Shown piece after piece: positions 1 to 14,136 of a stretch of 64,000 nt of DNA (within the stretch, counting starts at the first letter, position 1; each line of letters starts with the position of its first letter). This DNA is from Stratiolaelaps scimitus (lineage: Eukaryota; Arthropoda; Arachnida; Mesostigmata; Laelapidae), in contig JABWDB010000001.1 in NCBI GenBank assembly GCA_019614645.1, forward strand, positions 3,534,001 through 3,598,000, written 5' to 3'. The notes beneath the pieces were generated by a model that ran no database searches, was not told where the DNA came from, and saw only the letters and a list, made by a program, of their open reading frames with translations. A program made the position numbers and the translations under genes.

Positions 1-3000
1 GTGCTGTACTCGTCGAGAGAATATTATGAGAATGTATCAACATTTGTAATATTTCACTTGATGACAACTGTACTCGGACAGCGCAGGTAATGACAGAGGC
101 ATGGAGATATATAGGATACGTAAATCGATTGTCCTGGCACACAGATTTTGTCTTTGAGACGTTGCACCCTAACGAATGTTTCTGAATCATGAGTTGATGC
201 TCTACTTGCCGGTACTCAAGACCAAGATTCACTACGACGCAACGTGACATACCTCCGGTAGCGTTATAGAAACTGCAGTTCCGTCAATAAACCGACAAAA
301 CTTTTATATTTACCCCTAACTTTAATGCGCTTATGTTTATTTTCTGGTAAATACCGGTAAATATACGATAGTCCACTTATCGCCTCCTTTTTCGACCACC
401 GCCAACCACAATGATAAAGATACATACCAACATAGTATAGCACGGAATGACTAAGAACCACTGAACAGAAGTAACTGCCAACAGCAAGTAGTAGAAATGC
501 TCACATGCCCTATAGGCATGCATGGGCCATGAAATCTGTTAAAACATAGGAAGTCCCTTAAAAAACAAGCAGTTCGTAGCTCGTGCAGTCGAACACTGTT
601 TCGTGGCCGCTCAGATGCATGGGTACTATGTCCGGGGTCGTGATATGGAGGCGATAGCGGCCAATCCCAATTACACCCTGTAAGCCAATGCATACGCACA
701 CACACATGCACACCGAATGGTGCTACCTACAAACGAACGGACGAACGTAAACTAGCAGCGAGAACGACGAGCGGTAGTTTCTGTTGTAGTAGCTGCCGCT
801 GTTGCTGCTGTAGTATTATTGGTAGCAATGACGGTGGTAGTGAATTCGTGGTGGAGGTGCTGGCAGCAGTAGTATGTACAATATAATAATAGTATAGCAG
901 TCGTAGAGGCGACGGTGAAAGCTGCTGCTGCTGCCCCCCGCTCTGTTCTGCGCTACCTGTTACACCCTGTTACGGAAGGGAGGGGGGTAGCCGGCGTTAG
1001 TATGAAGCAGCCCGAGGATCTGAACTCAACCGTCTCGAAGTTGTGGGGCTTCTGCTGCTGCTGCTGCTGGAGTTGCTGCTGGCAACGCTACCGGGATGTT
1101 GCCCGCTACTACTGCTTCTGTTACCAGTGAAAGCTATTACTTCAAGGTAAAAATTGCCGATAGGCCACTCAGCCGGCCGCTTTTTCTACCCTCTCTGGAC
1201 CCCTTTGGTGAGCACCTTGCTTTGCTGCTCCTTGGGGAGGCTTATCGCAGGCGGGTCGCCAGGCTGTCGTACGCCAAAGCCGGCTGAAGATGGCTGGGGC
1301 GTACAGTGCCAGCGTGCGCCGGCCACTGCGCGGCGTTTGTGCGTGGAGGAGGCGAATCGCGCCGACGATTTCGCTGATGAAGTGCCTGATCGTGATTCGA
1401 GGGGTGGTCCGCTGGATGGCTACGTTTACACACAGGCGCCGTAAACTACGTTAGAGTTACACTCGTCTGGTCGCGAGACGTCTACGGACTGAAGGCTAAG
1501 CCCCCCTTGAAGCAGCTCATGGTCACTCATTGGCTGAGAGAGAATCGGGGGGAGAGAGAGAGAGAGAGAGAGCGACTGCCTCGTGAAGCGGATTTGCCCA
1601 TTCAACGCAATTACGTGCGGCTTCTCAGCTTCTGCAGTTATCAGATGGAGCTTCACTTAATATCTACAACAGTAACTACAATAGTAAACTGGAGAATCAT
1701 GTGCCCTGAGAGTTCCCCTCTCCTCGTCGAACTCGAAGGAACGAGATCAATCAAATGTTATTTAGCCAAAAAGTCGAACGGGATTCAGCTCAGATGAATG
1801 AAATTTTCGACTCTCTGTACCCATGTTCCGTATAATAATCCTGTCTGATGCGATGTCATGTTGGCGAATTAGGCAACGCAAAAAAACAACTCGGAAAAAA
1901 CTCTTCGATGTGAGCAGTATCGTAAGAAGACCTCGAGAAGGTGAGTGCCCTTGAATGGTGAGGCTTACGTTTTTACGGTTAATCCTTGTCAGTTCAACAG
2001 TGACAGGTGTTCATTTTTATGCTCATATAAAAATTTTCAATTGTTTATCGAGTTTTTCCATGGGATACCGAGTAGAATCGTGGTGCGAGCATTTCATCAT
2101 GTAGTGCAGGCGTGTGTAGTCATGAACTTGAGTGCTCGACGTATTGGTCCACTGGAGGTATCAACGTACACGAAACTGCCTAATTAGTAATCCAGGTCAG
2201 GTTATCGTCTACCTTAGCCCCCGGGAGTCCTTTGAATTCGAAATATATTTCGAATTATCTTTGTAGAGTATTATTATTATATATATATATACATATAATT
2301 TATCTTAGTATTCGTTAGTGTGTCGAGGGACCAAAGATTTATGAATTCCAAAGTATAAATCGGTGTTTTTAATCGCAAAGCCTTTTTTTGCGTTTGTTTC
2401 TCATATACGAATAGAACTCTTTGATCTACAAACCCCGCAGCTACCTGATGGAGTACCACGGAATAGACGAGAAAAGGTCAAATGATACCAAAGCCAGTAG
2501 AGAATCCATGGACGTATGTTTGCGAGATCGCACTCACCCACTAGGTACAGCGACCCAAACCTCATCCATTGGTTGGCTAACTGCCGGCTACAGCGAGCGA
2601 GCCATTTCTTAATCATATGCGTCGCCCAATGCTTGCCATCTTATCGATGGTGCTCTGTTATTGCTATAATATAATATTTATGGTTTTGGGTCGACACTGC
2701 AGCACTGCAGTTGTGCTTTGAACACCGCTGGCTGTGCTCGATTGAGCTGCTGATGCCGCCTGCTTCTCAGCAGCAGAAATAAGTATTTGCTGATCGTGCT
2801 GGCTAACAAAATAAGTTCAATGAGATTCTGTTCACGAAACGCAGACGGTCGCCCCCGCAGACGGACGTTCATAAACACCACACAGACAGACACAATTCAG
2901 AAAATGTTCCGCTGCTGTCGCAGCGACGCTGTGATCAGCCTCATCTTCATCCTCAACAAGATACGACCGTAGGCACCCGTGTCCACAGCACATTAGCTAT

Positions 3001-3133
3001 TAATATCCTTCTCCTGCAAAAACAACAACGGGAACACAACGCGCAATCGCCAAACGCAGCAGAACACTCAATCGCATTTCCCCCTTAGCATTACGCCACA
3101 TGCTGAAGCATTTACCTCACTCATGCATTTCTC

Positions 3134-3136
<3 letters not shown>

Positions 3137-3169
<33 letters not shown>
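3137..3169. repeat. (TA)n microsatellite
   Basis: About 16 uninterrupted TA units. Confidence 0.95.
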
Positions 3170-3171
<2 letters not shown>

Positions 3172-6100
3172 TCTTGTTGTACAGCCTCGTGTAGGCCAGT
3201 TGGTCGAACTGACCTCACCGTATTAGTGATGCGTGGCGGTATGGTGTGATATTAGAAGCAGATCGCTGTAGCTAGCTAACGCTGCGCTAAAGCCTTAACC
3301 ACACTGTTGCTACGGCAGCTACGATGGAGAAGATGTGAACGCCAACAGCAGCAGCCGCCGTCGTCGTCGTCTAAGAAGCTAAGCACAAGACGCGATCTCC
3401 TCGTTCGAGGTGGCCGCAACAACAGGCGGAGAAAAGTATAGATTTTACATTGGTGGGTCGCGGGGCTGCTCGCCTCGCTTGAATTCGGTAGGTTCAGTCA
3501 CGAAGGCGACTCCGGTAAGGCAACGTTTGTGTGTAGTTGTGCATCATCGTCCGATGCAGGTGGCACCTCAACGGTCGATGGCGAACGGCGACGTTGACGT
3601 TGGCGGCGACGGCGGCCTGAGTCGTGTCTTCGTCTGATGCCTATAACGAAATGAAGCCGGTTGGTCGAAGAGCACCGTGCCGACCTCAGGTCCACACAGG
3701 ACCGTCGCTGTGTAGTACAATAACACGATGCAGTGAACTGTGGAACATTATCATCGATATCTGTAGCAGCAGCAGCAGCAGCAAATACCAATCGGTCGAT
3801 TGATCCCCGCGTCATGTCGAAGTCAAGAGGAAGAGGTAGCCTTCTCCTCAAAGGAATTCCTCAGTAGCCGTTGGTATGCCAAACTCTTTACCGCCACTAT
3901 TGGTCAACAATGTGAGAACAATCGTACAGGTAGCCAGCTCCATCAAGAAAAGCTTCGTTCACACGGACACACACTCACTAACTTCGACAGATGAGGACGC
4001 TTTTGCTAATTTCATCCGAAGGGGAAAACGCCGCATTGAGCGTCAGATAAACCTGCACGTACATTTGTTCGTTAGCATACGAGAGCTACAACACATAAAT
4101 GGAGAGGCTCGCCTCCGCTCGAGACCAGGGGAATCAATCGAGCAGCGGTCGCCGCATCAACGCAGCAGCAATTGCGAACAGACGTCGTAGGAGCAAGGGG
4201 AATGATTTCGATGAGACTATAAATAATAATAATAATAAATAATGCAATTTCGTATTCCTCTCCCTCCAGTTGCAGCCGTCTCTTCGACGTGTAGATATTA
4301 AGATAACCCTGTTACAGAGGTATTAGATATCCTTAGGCAGGACGGTCAACGAAGCGGCTTACTCCGTTCACCGCAAATGAGACGCGGCCGCAGAGAGAAA
4401 CGGTGAAATTCCTTCGGGGTATTCGGCCCCTTGATTTCCTAATTTCCCGATCATTCTTCGATGGCGTCGTTTTCTTCTTCTGCGACTTATTATATTTCAG
4501 TAGTCTTTTCTCTCTCTCTCTCTCCCTCGGACTCTCTCTCTCTCTTGCTGTTGTGTCGCTTTGCTCGACGGGCATATTCGCATCGTCATTCAAGGGTAAC
4601 CCTGCAGAGTGCACGAACCTGATATCGCTGGCTGTACTTTCGGACATCGGCAGCGTCGCCGCCACCGCCGTACGCGCGGCACCGGCAGACACCGCTATTA
4701 GCTATTATTATTATATTATTATTGTTATAATTATCATCTGATACATGTATTGTCTACGAGCCGAAGGCCGAACCGAACCGAGAATCGCATCGCCGCCAAT
4801 GTATCTCGGTCGCTTTCAACCGCTTCGACGGCGGTGCCACTCGCGTGGGATGATGGTGAAGGTGGTCGGACACGATTTCAGGCTTCGGCCATTTCACGAT
4901 TAGGGGCTACTACTGCTGCTGCCACCATAACCACAGCAGCAACAACTACTATGATGGAGATCGCTGGGGGTAGCGGGCGGGGGGGGGGGTAGTGCGACAC
5001 CACTGCATGCGGTGCTTATTGCGTTCTGCTCATGATCGTGTATGATAGCTCGCTACGGAATTCGGTGGTGATTACCCCATGCTTCTTGTTTTCACGATCG
5101 CTACCGATTCGCCCTTTGTCCGATGCCGCCAGTAGCTGGTGAATGAGTGCGCGGTCACTGATGGACAGTATTCGCCGGCGTAGATGTACAAATGAATAGG
5201 ATATAACAGCAGTAGATATAGCGGCAACGACAACGTCAGGGGGCGATGGCGGCAGCCGCATCAGCACAACACGAATGGTCGTATAACCACTGTGCAACAT
5301 TCAGCGGAAAACGTTGTCTGTACGTGCATAGGACCTGGTACATTTCCAACCTTTAACGTCCGCCGGTGCAGCTGCTTTCGGCATGGCTTCATAAGACGGA
5401 ACCCTTTAAATGCATGTGTGCAACGGACCTCTCATTACTTAACATGCTGTCAAGCTAATTTGTGACAATCGACACGATCATTAATAAAGAAATCAATAAT
5501 ATATACAAATATATATATATTATTTATTTCTTTTACTTACCGCTCTCACACAGAATCCGGTTTATCTGCCGCACCAGTTACATAAGATTTGTTTGATGCG
5601 TTTAATTACCAGCCGTAACAACACGGAAGCGTAATCCACATGGGTATTTATCATCGGCTATTTACCTGTAGATAATAAATCTCTTCTCGTCAGATAGCGG
5701 ACGTCTAAGTCGCAGTTTGAAATCCGTAATCGAAAATAAATCTCGAAATTCTGCCAAACGTCGAACATGAGGGCGAACAATTTCATTATTAACATCCATC
5801 GTCGCTCCATTGCGCATTTGCATCGTACGATCATCTTAAGATCCATTGCTAATGGCCGTTGAACGGTCGAACACGAGCGTGAAAACTACGAACATATAAG
5901 CGTCCACATAATGTGATCAAGTGTCCCCTCTTCGGCTGCTGTTGATTCGACCCACGGAGATGAATGATTTACAGCTGCTGTCGCATTTCGACGACGTGGC
6001 GCAAAACGCCACCATCGAGCACTGCAAATAGATACGAACAACAAATAGGTGTCAGTTTGCTGCTGCTGCGTTTGTCGTGGGGCGGGTAATTTATTTCATG

Positions 6101-7888
6101 ATCGATTTGCTGACTAAGTGGGGTGTACCGATGGCTGCACAGCACATGGTGTATGTAGCATTCATGTGAACTGCGTAGCTAACCCTACGGTTACTGACAG
6201 ATAAGCGGCTACAGTAGATTTAAGATCGGGCGAGTCGCATCGTCATTAACAGGATCAGCGGAGGTGATAAAGCTACGCGGCTGCTGCTGCTCCGGCGGCG
6301 GTGGCGGCGGTGGCGTCGTGTGCCGTAATACAATAGTATGAATGGTAGAAGCAATGAAACGATTTGTATGTGTAAATGTAAAAAGTGATTGAACATGAGG
6401 CGTCATTTGGACACCAAAGCGGTCAACTGTTGCACCGATTTTTGTTGCTGCGCGTTCGTTGCAAAAATCGATGACTGAGGCACCAAGTGATCTGACTGAT
6501 TGCCCTGGCCAGCCAATCTGTACCCCTTTCATACTGTGCTGTGAGATTTCTGCTTATCCGTTTAAGCTGATTATATAATAAATTTCTGGCGGATACATTA
6601 TTAGTAAGCTTTGTCTATGCCTTAAGTCTGATTCCAGCCGACGGCTCGAACGATTGAAAGGCCCCATCCAAACGCGTCAACAGTTCGATCTCAGCGAGCC
6701 CAATTGAAATGTTCTCGTTTTCATCGATCTTCACGCCATCTGGAAATTTCGCATTTTCCTTCCCTGACACCCCTCGGCCAGCGCAAATTCGATGCGATCG
6801 TACACCGAATATAATTATTAGCACAATATAATTATTCTTCCACGCGCATGGCCAAGCATTCCGTACAACAATTTCCATCATCGGTCTGAAGCCGCCGTCG
6901 CAGCCTCAACAACCACCACCACCACCTCCATCATAAGGTGAAAGTAACAACTTTCAACGTTCCAAACGTCGGCTGTTCCATCTTCGATTCCATCCAGCGA
7001 TCGAGCCAAGTTCGAATAGACCAATGCACTAACACATAGGACAGTAGAGCCACAGTGGCGGTCGCGGCCCATGTTCACGTGGACGGACGGACGAACGCAT
7101 TTATGGATTCATGGACGTCTGTGACACGTCTGAGCATGGCTAGCGCGGTGGCCAATACAAACGGGGTTTACTCGTGTAAAGTACTGCCGCGGAGTGACGC
7201 GGGCTACGCTCAGCTCAGCGTAGCCAGCCGGCCACCTCCGCCCGCACATCCTCACTCCTGAGAGAGATAATTGTTCATTTCATTAAAATTAATTGCTACG
7301 TGGTGGGTAGCCAGTGGCGGATCACCTGCGCGTGAAGCCTCAATTCTTCAATTGTATACAACCAGTGAGTGACCACCATTAAATCAACTATTATCTGGCT
7401 GTGTCTGCACCGACATCCACAGTGGGTGGGTGGGTGACGAACTGACGGACGTCCCCTTGCCTGTGTATGCATGTGTGGCTGTGTGGTGGTATTGGCTTGC
7501 CGAATGTGTAACCCTTGTATGACGACGATGGCGTTCGAGGGGGAGCCCGCTGTGGCCGTCAACGCCGACGAGTTGCGCCGGCTGACGGCCGGCTCAGCCC
7601 GAACGCCGGCGCTATCGCCCGTTTGCGTGTGGTCCAAAACAAAGCCCGGCCGAATTTGAATCTCAAAGGGCGCGGAACAAGCCGCTGAAGTACATGGACG
7701 TCAGACAGCCGGCAAACGTGCCGCGGCCTGTGGCCGTCCAGACTCTGCAACATGCTGTTGTTGTTATTGCCGGTGTCGGTATTGTTGTTGTTATTGTTTC
7801 TGTGGTCGGAGCGAATAACATCTGAAGTGTTAAGGCGAGTTGCACTCGTTCGACTACACACAGGGTCACCTGTACCGTGTTTGTTGGC

Positions 7889-7922
<34 letters not shown>
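7889..7922. repeat. Compound (GT)n(AT)n microsatellite
   Basis: About six GT units run straight into about eleven AT units. Open frames across it read YIYIYI and are artefacts. Confidence 0.95.
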
Positions 7923-8978
7923 CTATTTGGTTCTGTGTGCGTGTATGTGTGCTTGTGTATGGGTTTATACATATGACCACGGACCCCGTTCTTCGGTGAT
8001 TATTGTATAAGCAGATCAGCTAACGCGCACCGAAAGCAGTGGCATATGAAGATGCTTCTACCGGAACGCCCGACGTCCTTATATATATATATATATATAT
8101 TTGTGTGTGGCCGTGTATGATGACTCCGACAAGCGGAAGGGACATCAACCATCAGGGTTGAGTCTCACCGTTCACGGGAGGCGATCATGACGTTGTCGCC
8201 AGCGGAGGCAGCCGAAGAAGAAGAAGAAGAAGAAACAGAAGCCGCAGCCGCCGCCGCCGCCGCCGCAGCCGCCGCCGCAGCCGCAAGCGTAAAGATGAGC
8301 ATCAATACTCCACTTGTTCACGGCGTCCACCCACAACATCGCTTTCACCAGCGTTCTTGTCATAACATTGTTATCATACATTGTTGCTCGCTCCGCAATA
8401 CGTTTACCTACTCCCTGCCTATCAATGGTTGTCCAAGTTACTCAGGCCGTTTGTTTGTGGCCAGCAAGTCCAGAACATGAAGACGTGGTGGAAGGTGGAA
8501 CACGACAGCTGCTCTATTCTTTCGCTCTCTCTCGCCCTATCTCTCGAGTGGTGGAATTCGTTTATTGAACATTCTGGTTGCTGCTGCTGCTGTTGCCGAT
8601 GACGCTGTGCGTTCAAGCTGCTACCCATACGCTCAATGCGTGATGAGTTTAGCGACTAGCAAGCTCATCTCAAGTTGTCGTCTTTTCGTTCGGGCTGGCC
8701 GGTCGCGGCATCAGCACCATCACGCCGTCAACGTCGTCATAAACTCGGAAGCAACTGGCTCTTTGTTCTCTCTAGCGTTCGGGCAGCGCAGACAGCGAGT
8801 CAACGGCGAGGCTGGAGATAATGGAGAAATGCTCGAAGAGCGTCGCGGTGATTTACTTGTTAGCACCGCTAAGGTCGGACTATATGAAAATGAGACGGGC
8901 CACACACACACGCGCGAGCACCAGATACGAACTCGAACAACGACAAAAAAAAGGGCCAATCACACAGACAGCGCATTG

Positions 8979-9043
8979 ATGGCGACGCTGGTGACGTCGA
9001 CTGGACCGAACCCGGCGGCGCGACCCGCCGGGACTCTCAAGAG
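8979..9043 (+). CDS. Candidate first coding exon (plus strand), unrecognised
   Basis: An ATG opens 21 codons, MATLVTSTGPNPAARPAGTLK, with about 80% G/C at third positions, well above the surroundings. It ends in a donor-like AAGAG|GTGAAC (GT at 9044-9045) after 65 nt. The same frame is also open upstream to about 8565 through low-complexity sequence. No downstream partner exon with matching phase was identified, so this may be chance in a GC-rich patch. Confidence 0.18.
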
Positions 9044-9984
9044 GTGAACTCACCGATTAGACGACATTAGCGTCGCGCTTATTTTTGCCAGTGAACACAA
9101 CAGCCAACGACGAGACACGAAGCAGAAAATGGCCATTGGCCTCATCGTCTAACGACGATGGGTAGGCAAATTTGCAGGTCTCGGAAGTCGCCTGTTTTTC
9201 TCTGTTTGCCAGCTCGTTGCTGTCTGTGTACGAGGCAGAGAATTGTTCGCGGGCAGAGAGAACATGCTCGCTGCTGAGAACTTTGAAGCTTATTTGCCGT
9301 AGTTGACATAGGAGTGAAGACGTTCAGCTGTTTCGTTTTTCGCGTTACTCGGCTGGTGCCCTCCCAGGGCGGATTTTACGGTTTACGATATTTTGTTTCA
9401 CTAGTTAGTACAGTGATCGCTCTAGTTAGCGATTTGTGCGATATCATTATTCTGATCATTCGCAATATTCTGCTCACGAGATAATAACTCGTATCGCACC
9501 TGTAGAACATGTATGACTTGTAACCATATGGGGTGGCTCTAGAACAGGCTTTGTGGTCCGCCCTGAGACAGTCGCAAAAGCTGAACTGATTAACAATCCA
9601 CATTTGCCTGGAGGGTGAACAGGTTATTATATGGAATAGAGTAGTCAGACATCAATTCTAAGACATCTACTCATACTTGTAAGCTCGAAGCATATGTAGT
9701 CGATTACCACTGATGATTGTACTATTGTCGATTGAAGTCAATGTGAAACTGCTAATGAATGTGTGGACGGTTAGTCAACTTTGTACTAAACAGTATATAT
9801 TATATATAAATCAAGTTATCTAATAATAGAGTGTATTCCGCTACACATCATCGCCCATAGTGAAGTTTAACTTGCTAAGTGAAGTTGTCGTGTTCGCGAT
9901 GCGGTTCAACATCAATTATCGGCATTAAACACCTTCACACGTCTACTTCGTAGATGACACGCGACACACGCGGAGGCGTACACC

Positions 9985-10080
9985 CAGGAGGCACCTTGCT
10001 TCGAGCTTGAGCAGAGGCTTCGTGAATTCGCGTTGCCTTATCGCACAACACCCGATTGCACTGTACTCAATATAGCAGAT
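9985..10080 (+). pseudogene. Possible gypsy integrase C-terminal fragment
   Basis: The frame reading LEQRLREFALPYRTTPDCTV resembles the integrase stretch of Ty3/gypsy elements that contains a Y-R-T-T-P-H motif. It lies 0.3 kb before the RNase H remnant in another frame. That is the wrong order for one intact element, where integrase follows RNase H, so it would imply a rearranged or nested insertion. The match is short, and chance is a real alternative. Confidence 0.3.
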
Positions 10081-10388
10081 GCCTCAATATAGCTACAAGC
10101 GGTGCATCGTGCATCTGACTGACTATGTCTCTATGTTTGCCACCTCTGGGGAGTCAGCCAATTGATCGAAGGCTGAGCACGGCTCGAAATGAAGCTGCTC
10201 ATCAAATGGAGGTGAGCACGTCACTATTGAGCGACCCACCTAAGAAAATCAGTGGCTCGTTGGTCGACCAGGCCAGGTGAATCCAGATGAACTCGGTGGA
10301 TTGGATAAACCATCAATGTCCTCATCGTCGCGAGTGGACGGATGTCATCTAGAGAAAATATAGCAAGTCATCTAGTGAAAATCCTGCT

Positions 10389-10613
10389 TCCTACGGTGTG
10401 ACCCTGTGTGAGGCAGTAACTGCTGTCTCGCATTTGAGACGCTGCGTGGTCGACAAAAATATAGATATGTATCCTTTCACAGTTTGAGGGGCGGACAGAG
10501 GCTTTGGATTCGGTGCACACCGATTCTACGCCGGCCTGCTGAGGCTAGATCGAGCCCGAGACCTGTCCTCTCTTATCGTGCACGGTACAAAAGTAAACGA
10601 TAGTGCTAGATAG
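10389..10613 (+). pseudogene. Ty3/gypsy-like RNase H remnant
   Basis: One plus-strand frame reads SYGVTLCEAVTAVSHLRR, MYPFTV, a stop, GADRGF, and then LLRLDRARDLSSLIVHG with a following KVNDSA. Order and spacing follow the RNase H of Ty3/gypsy polyproteins: Y-x-V-T-x-x-E-x-x-A-V, F-x-V-x-T-D-H-x-x, then G-R-L-A-R-W-x-x-x-L and G-K-x-N-x-x-A-D-A-L-S-R. A stop replaces the residue after FTV, the TDH triad is altered, and the terminal ADALSR is lost, so the copy is dead. No flanking LTRs are seen. The call rests on pattern memory of the family and needs a profile search. Confidence 0.5.
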
Positions 10614-13600
10614 TTGACGCTCTAATGCAAACGCTCTACGGTCATATATATCTATACGCATCATCGGTCTTCTATGTCCGAAGCTAGACACCCAATAGCC
10701 TGCATTCTATCCTCTCGTCAGATACGGGATTTGTTGTATCTCTGCGTCTCACCTCAGAACGACGAGTTGGCTGACCGATTGCTGATTTCTGTTATTGATG
10801 TTATCCACGATTGTGGATGCTAGTTGTCGCTGTCGTGTCGTCACCGACATTTGGCAACGGTGTTCTCACTCTAACGCCCACGGCCTGGGCCGCAATCGAA
10901 TTGGTTTCGAACGATCGATGAGTGCGATTCCTCCGAGGTGATTTACTGGTGACAACACTGACGGCGTGAATCAGTAGGTGCTGCTACCCTCCGGTGAGAA
11001 TTGACGATGAGACCTCCACAACCATTATTGGACGCGAGCAGATTCAGCCTTCATTTACATCGGAATAGGCAACTGCCGCAGCAGCGGCGGCGGGTTTTTT
11101 TTTGTTCGCTGCCAGGACGAACGTCTCTCGAAGGAAGCTGTGTGGCCAGCAATGTTGTCCTGAAGAGTTGGACAGTTAACGCACTGCTCGTCAATTGAGG
11201 ATAGCGGTCGGACGATAGACGTGCGTGTCCATCATTAGAAGTCGATATGAGGACGAGCTCCGCTCATTCGTCTGATCGACCTTAGAGCCACTTCGAGGTA
11301 CAGCACGTGTCAGACACTTGGTGTCATCAGGGTGAACGGATGGGTGTGTGTGTGTGTTCTGCATAGTAGGACTTGAGGGACCCATCAATCCAGGGATGGA
11401 AGAGCACGGGATGGCTATACCCAATGGATATTCTTACTATTGTATGAGGATGTCCGTTTACGAGATGGATGATGTTTCAAACCTGTGCAGTGACGAAGGG
11501 CGACACGCGCCATTTTCGATACCATCCGAATCCGCAATACGATGACACAGAGAGAAATTAATAGTGGCGTCCATCGTTCGGAATCTGTTCGGAGCAGTGA
11601 ACACCGCAGGTGGACCATCCACGTGATAGCATCATTATCGTCCATCATCACGTGAACTTCTAACACATGCATCACTAGGTGCCTATGACAACTGGGAATC
11701 ATTTGGACACACTCAGAGGAGAGAGAGGGAGAGAGAGAGGCAGAGGTTGTAACAAACTCGAAGAAAATTACTAATAATTGAGACAACATCTCTAAGAAGA
11801 TCTCTCTCAAGAGCCACCACACCGGTACTAATCGTATTTGCCCTACTGTTGATTGTGCCACAGGTTGGATTTTATCCTGTATTTGTCCACTCCCAAAATC
11901 GTACTTATCCAGCGCCCTCACTCCCGGAATATGCCAGATTAAAATGTGTCGACCCGTTTCGTTCTGTTCAAACTACAGGGCAATAACACGGGAGCGTATG
12001 GAGCGGACGGATCCAATCGCATGGCATTAAGACTCTCTACAAAAAGGAAATAACAACGTATCAAAAAAAAAATTGGTCAAATATTCTTCGATCGTCTCCT
12101 TCATTTACTAATCCCCGTTTCATAGTGTGTTGTGTTCGCGTTACTCGAATACTCGTACGCGTGCTTGTATGAGCGTCACGAGATATACACCAGCCCTCAT
12201 AACCTCATCTGCTCATTCGGATAAGTTTGCCATTTTCTCTCGGGTCTCCTCCTCTCCCATCTTCCCCTTCGATTTCCATGACCATTTATAGATGTCACCT
12301 TTTTTGGCCTACAGACAAATATTTGCATTGGCATTATCAGGAAAGATGAACGATGCTTCTTTGAACGCTGCTCGTCAATTCGAAACGTTAAGGCAACAAC
12401 GCTTCGAGGCGTAACTACGTGGAAGATTACGGGGGCTGTTGGGGGGTGTTGCGGTCTGTAGTCGACGGCTGTAGAGGGGTACGGGAGAGGAACGTCGAGC
12501 CGGGGCCGTCCGAAGGGACCGTCGGCAGGACAGGGGGCCCGTGATTGACGGTGTTTAGCGGCTACAAATTTAGCCACATGGCTTGACCGGCCACCGCTTA
12601 ACATCGTCCTGGTGGCATCGAGCTGCTGTCTGTCCATCTGTTGCCCGTCGAGAAATGCCATAGAGCATTGAAGGCTATCTGCGGTGATCAATGCTCTCGT
12701 GCGTGCACCACGCTGCATCCCTCCCCCTCGACCACCACCACCGATGCTGCATCATAGCGGCAGGTCAACAAGACATTATCGAAACTCATTGCCAGTCCGC
12801 CACGGCTATATGCGCGTCTAGTTCGCGGCTGTCAGACGAACGGACAAGCACACACTCAGTCAGTCAGGCTGAATTGATAGCCCGGCTGGCTGGCTGGCTG
12901 ACATTAGCTTTCAAGGCATCAACGGCGGATGCATTAGCCGATGCACTTCTTGACACTTTTAGCTCATGCCACTCGACCGGGCGAGCAGCCAACGAAGCAA
13001 AAGTCGAACCGAAGCGAGCGTTTTGCGTCGAATTAATTGGCTATCCCACTCGTTACGGCTACCCATACATCGGTGGCTTTGGCGCGCTGGTGCATCTGAC
13101 GGCTATGCAATACCTCCAACGATTGCACTCCTTCGCCAGGTAACCACCGTGGTTGGACAACGGGCTAGCGGTCATAGGAGTCGTGCAGTGAGCGCCGCGA
13201 CTCGCTCATCGGTGGTGATCTTCATGGTTGGGGGAGGGGCTGATGTTGACGAGAGATGTAGCCAGCCATGTTCATCTGGCTGCAGGTACCAGCAGCAGAC
13301 GTAACCGCAAGAGGCAACAGGACAACGTCATATGTAGAGACGTAAATGTCTACGTATATATATATATATCTTTGCTTTTTCTTTTTCTTCTTTTTATTTG
13401 TCATTTTTATCCCCCGCCAGTTTAGCTCTGGCCACTTACGCCACTTATTATTTGGTCACAATTGCCATCTGTGTTGACGGCTTACCTTTGCCGCCGTGGG
13501 GGGGTTTCACACTGTCTTGGACATAGCTCTGCAGGTAGATACGAGCAGGGGGACGAGTACGGTGCTCCGGCTGCTGCTGGTGCAAATGAGCAACAAACTA

Positions 13601-14078
13601 CACGATGGCTCTGCGGTTTGTGGTGCTGCTGCTGTTGTTGACCACTTCTTGGACTGCATCATTGCTTGCTTGCCTGCTCGCTTGCAGCCATCACCAGAGT
13701 CATCTTAAAGGCGATGCACGGCAACGGAAGACCGAGCATGCATCCAGACGATGTGTGCGATCGCCAGCCCACAGCCGGCGCGCAGGCTGGTGCATTGCCA
13801 GCGACAGGAGGCAACATCAACATACAACTTGTTACAGGTTGAACGGAAAGATAATCGGCGGCAGCCGTAACAACAACAACAACAACGCCGATGATGATGA
13901 TGAAGATTGCAGCTCGTGCCGTTCTGACTCGAAGCTCCATTCCTGTCTGGCTGCGTTCTGCTGCCCGATCTTCTTGGTTTGCCTCGAAGTCCGCTGACGC
14001 CGTCCCCCGCTGCCGCTGACGCTCCGCACCAGTGACAAAAAGGCTAAAAGTGTGGACGCGCTTTTTATTGTCGAGCGG

Positions 14079-14080
<2 letters not shown>

Positions 14081-14134
<54 letters not shown>
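14081..14134. repeat. (GA)n microsatellite, about 26 units
   Basis: Uninterrupted GA repeat, the longest purine dinucleotide tract in the window. On the minus strand it produces Ser-Leu repeat frames that are not genes. Confidence 0.95.

Positions 14135-14136
<2 letters not shown>

Larger units (their letters stand above)
1..8978. other. Non-coding stretch, no gene recognised
   Basis: Holds (GA)n at 1551-1572, (TA)n at 3137-3169, (CT)n at 4509-4552 and (TA)n near 8081. It also has triplet tracts of CAG/CTG (near 1050), GAA/CCG (8214-8284) and CGG types. Open frames here run through repeats, or are short with no domain. Confidence 0.6.

Noticed and set aside
7055..7261. Frame with NGVYSCKVLPRSDAGYAQLSV, resembling an immunoglobulin-domain end
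   Set aside because: Only a Y-x-C and a few hydrophobics match; no partner Cys/Trp strand upstream and no splice signals tie it to a gene.
11415..11921. 168-codon minus-strand open frame
   Set aside because: No domain, no codon bias and no splice context; hydrophobic parts are scattered. Judged a chance frame.
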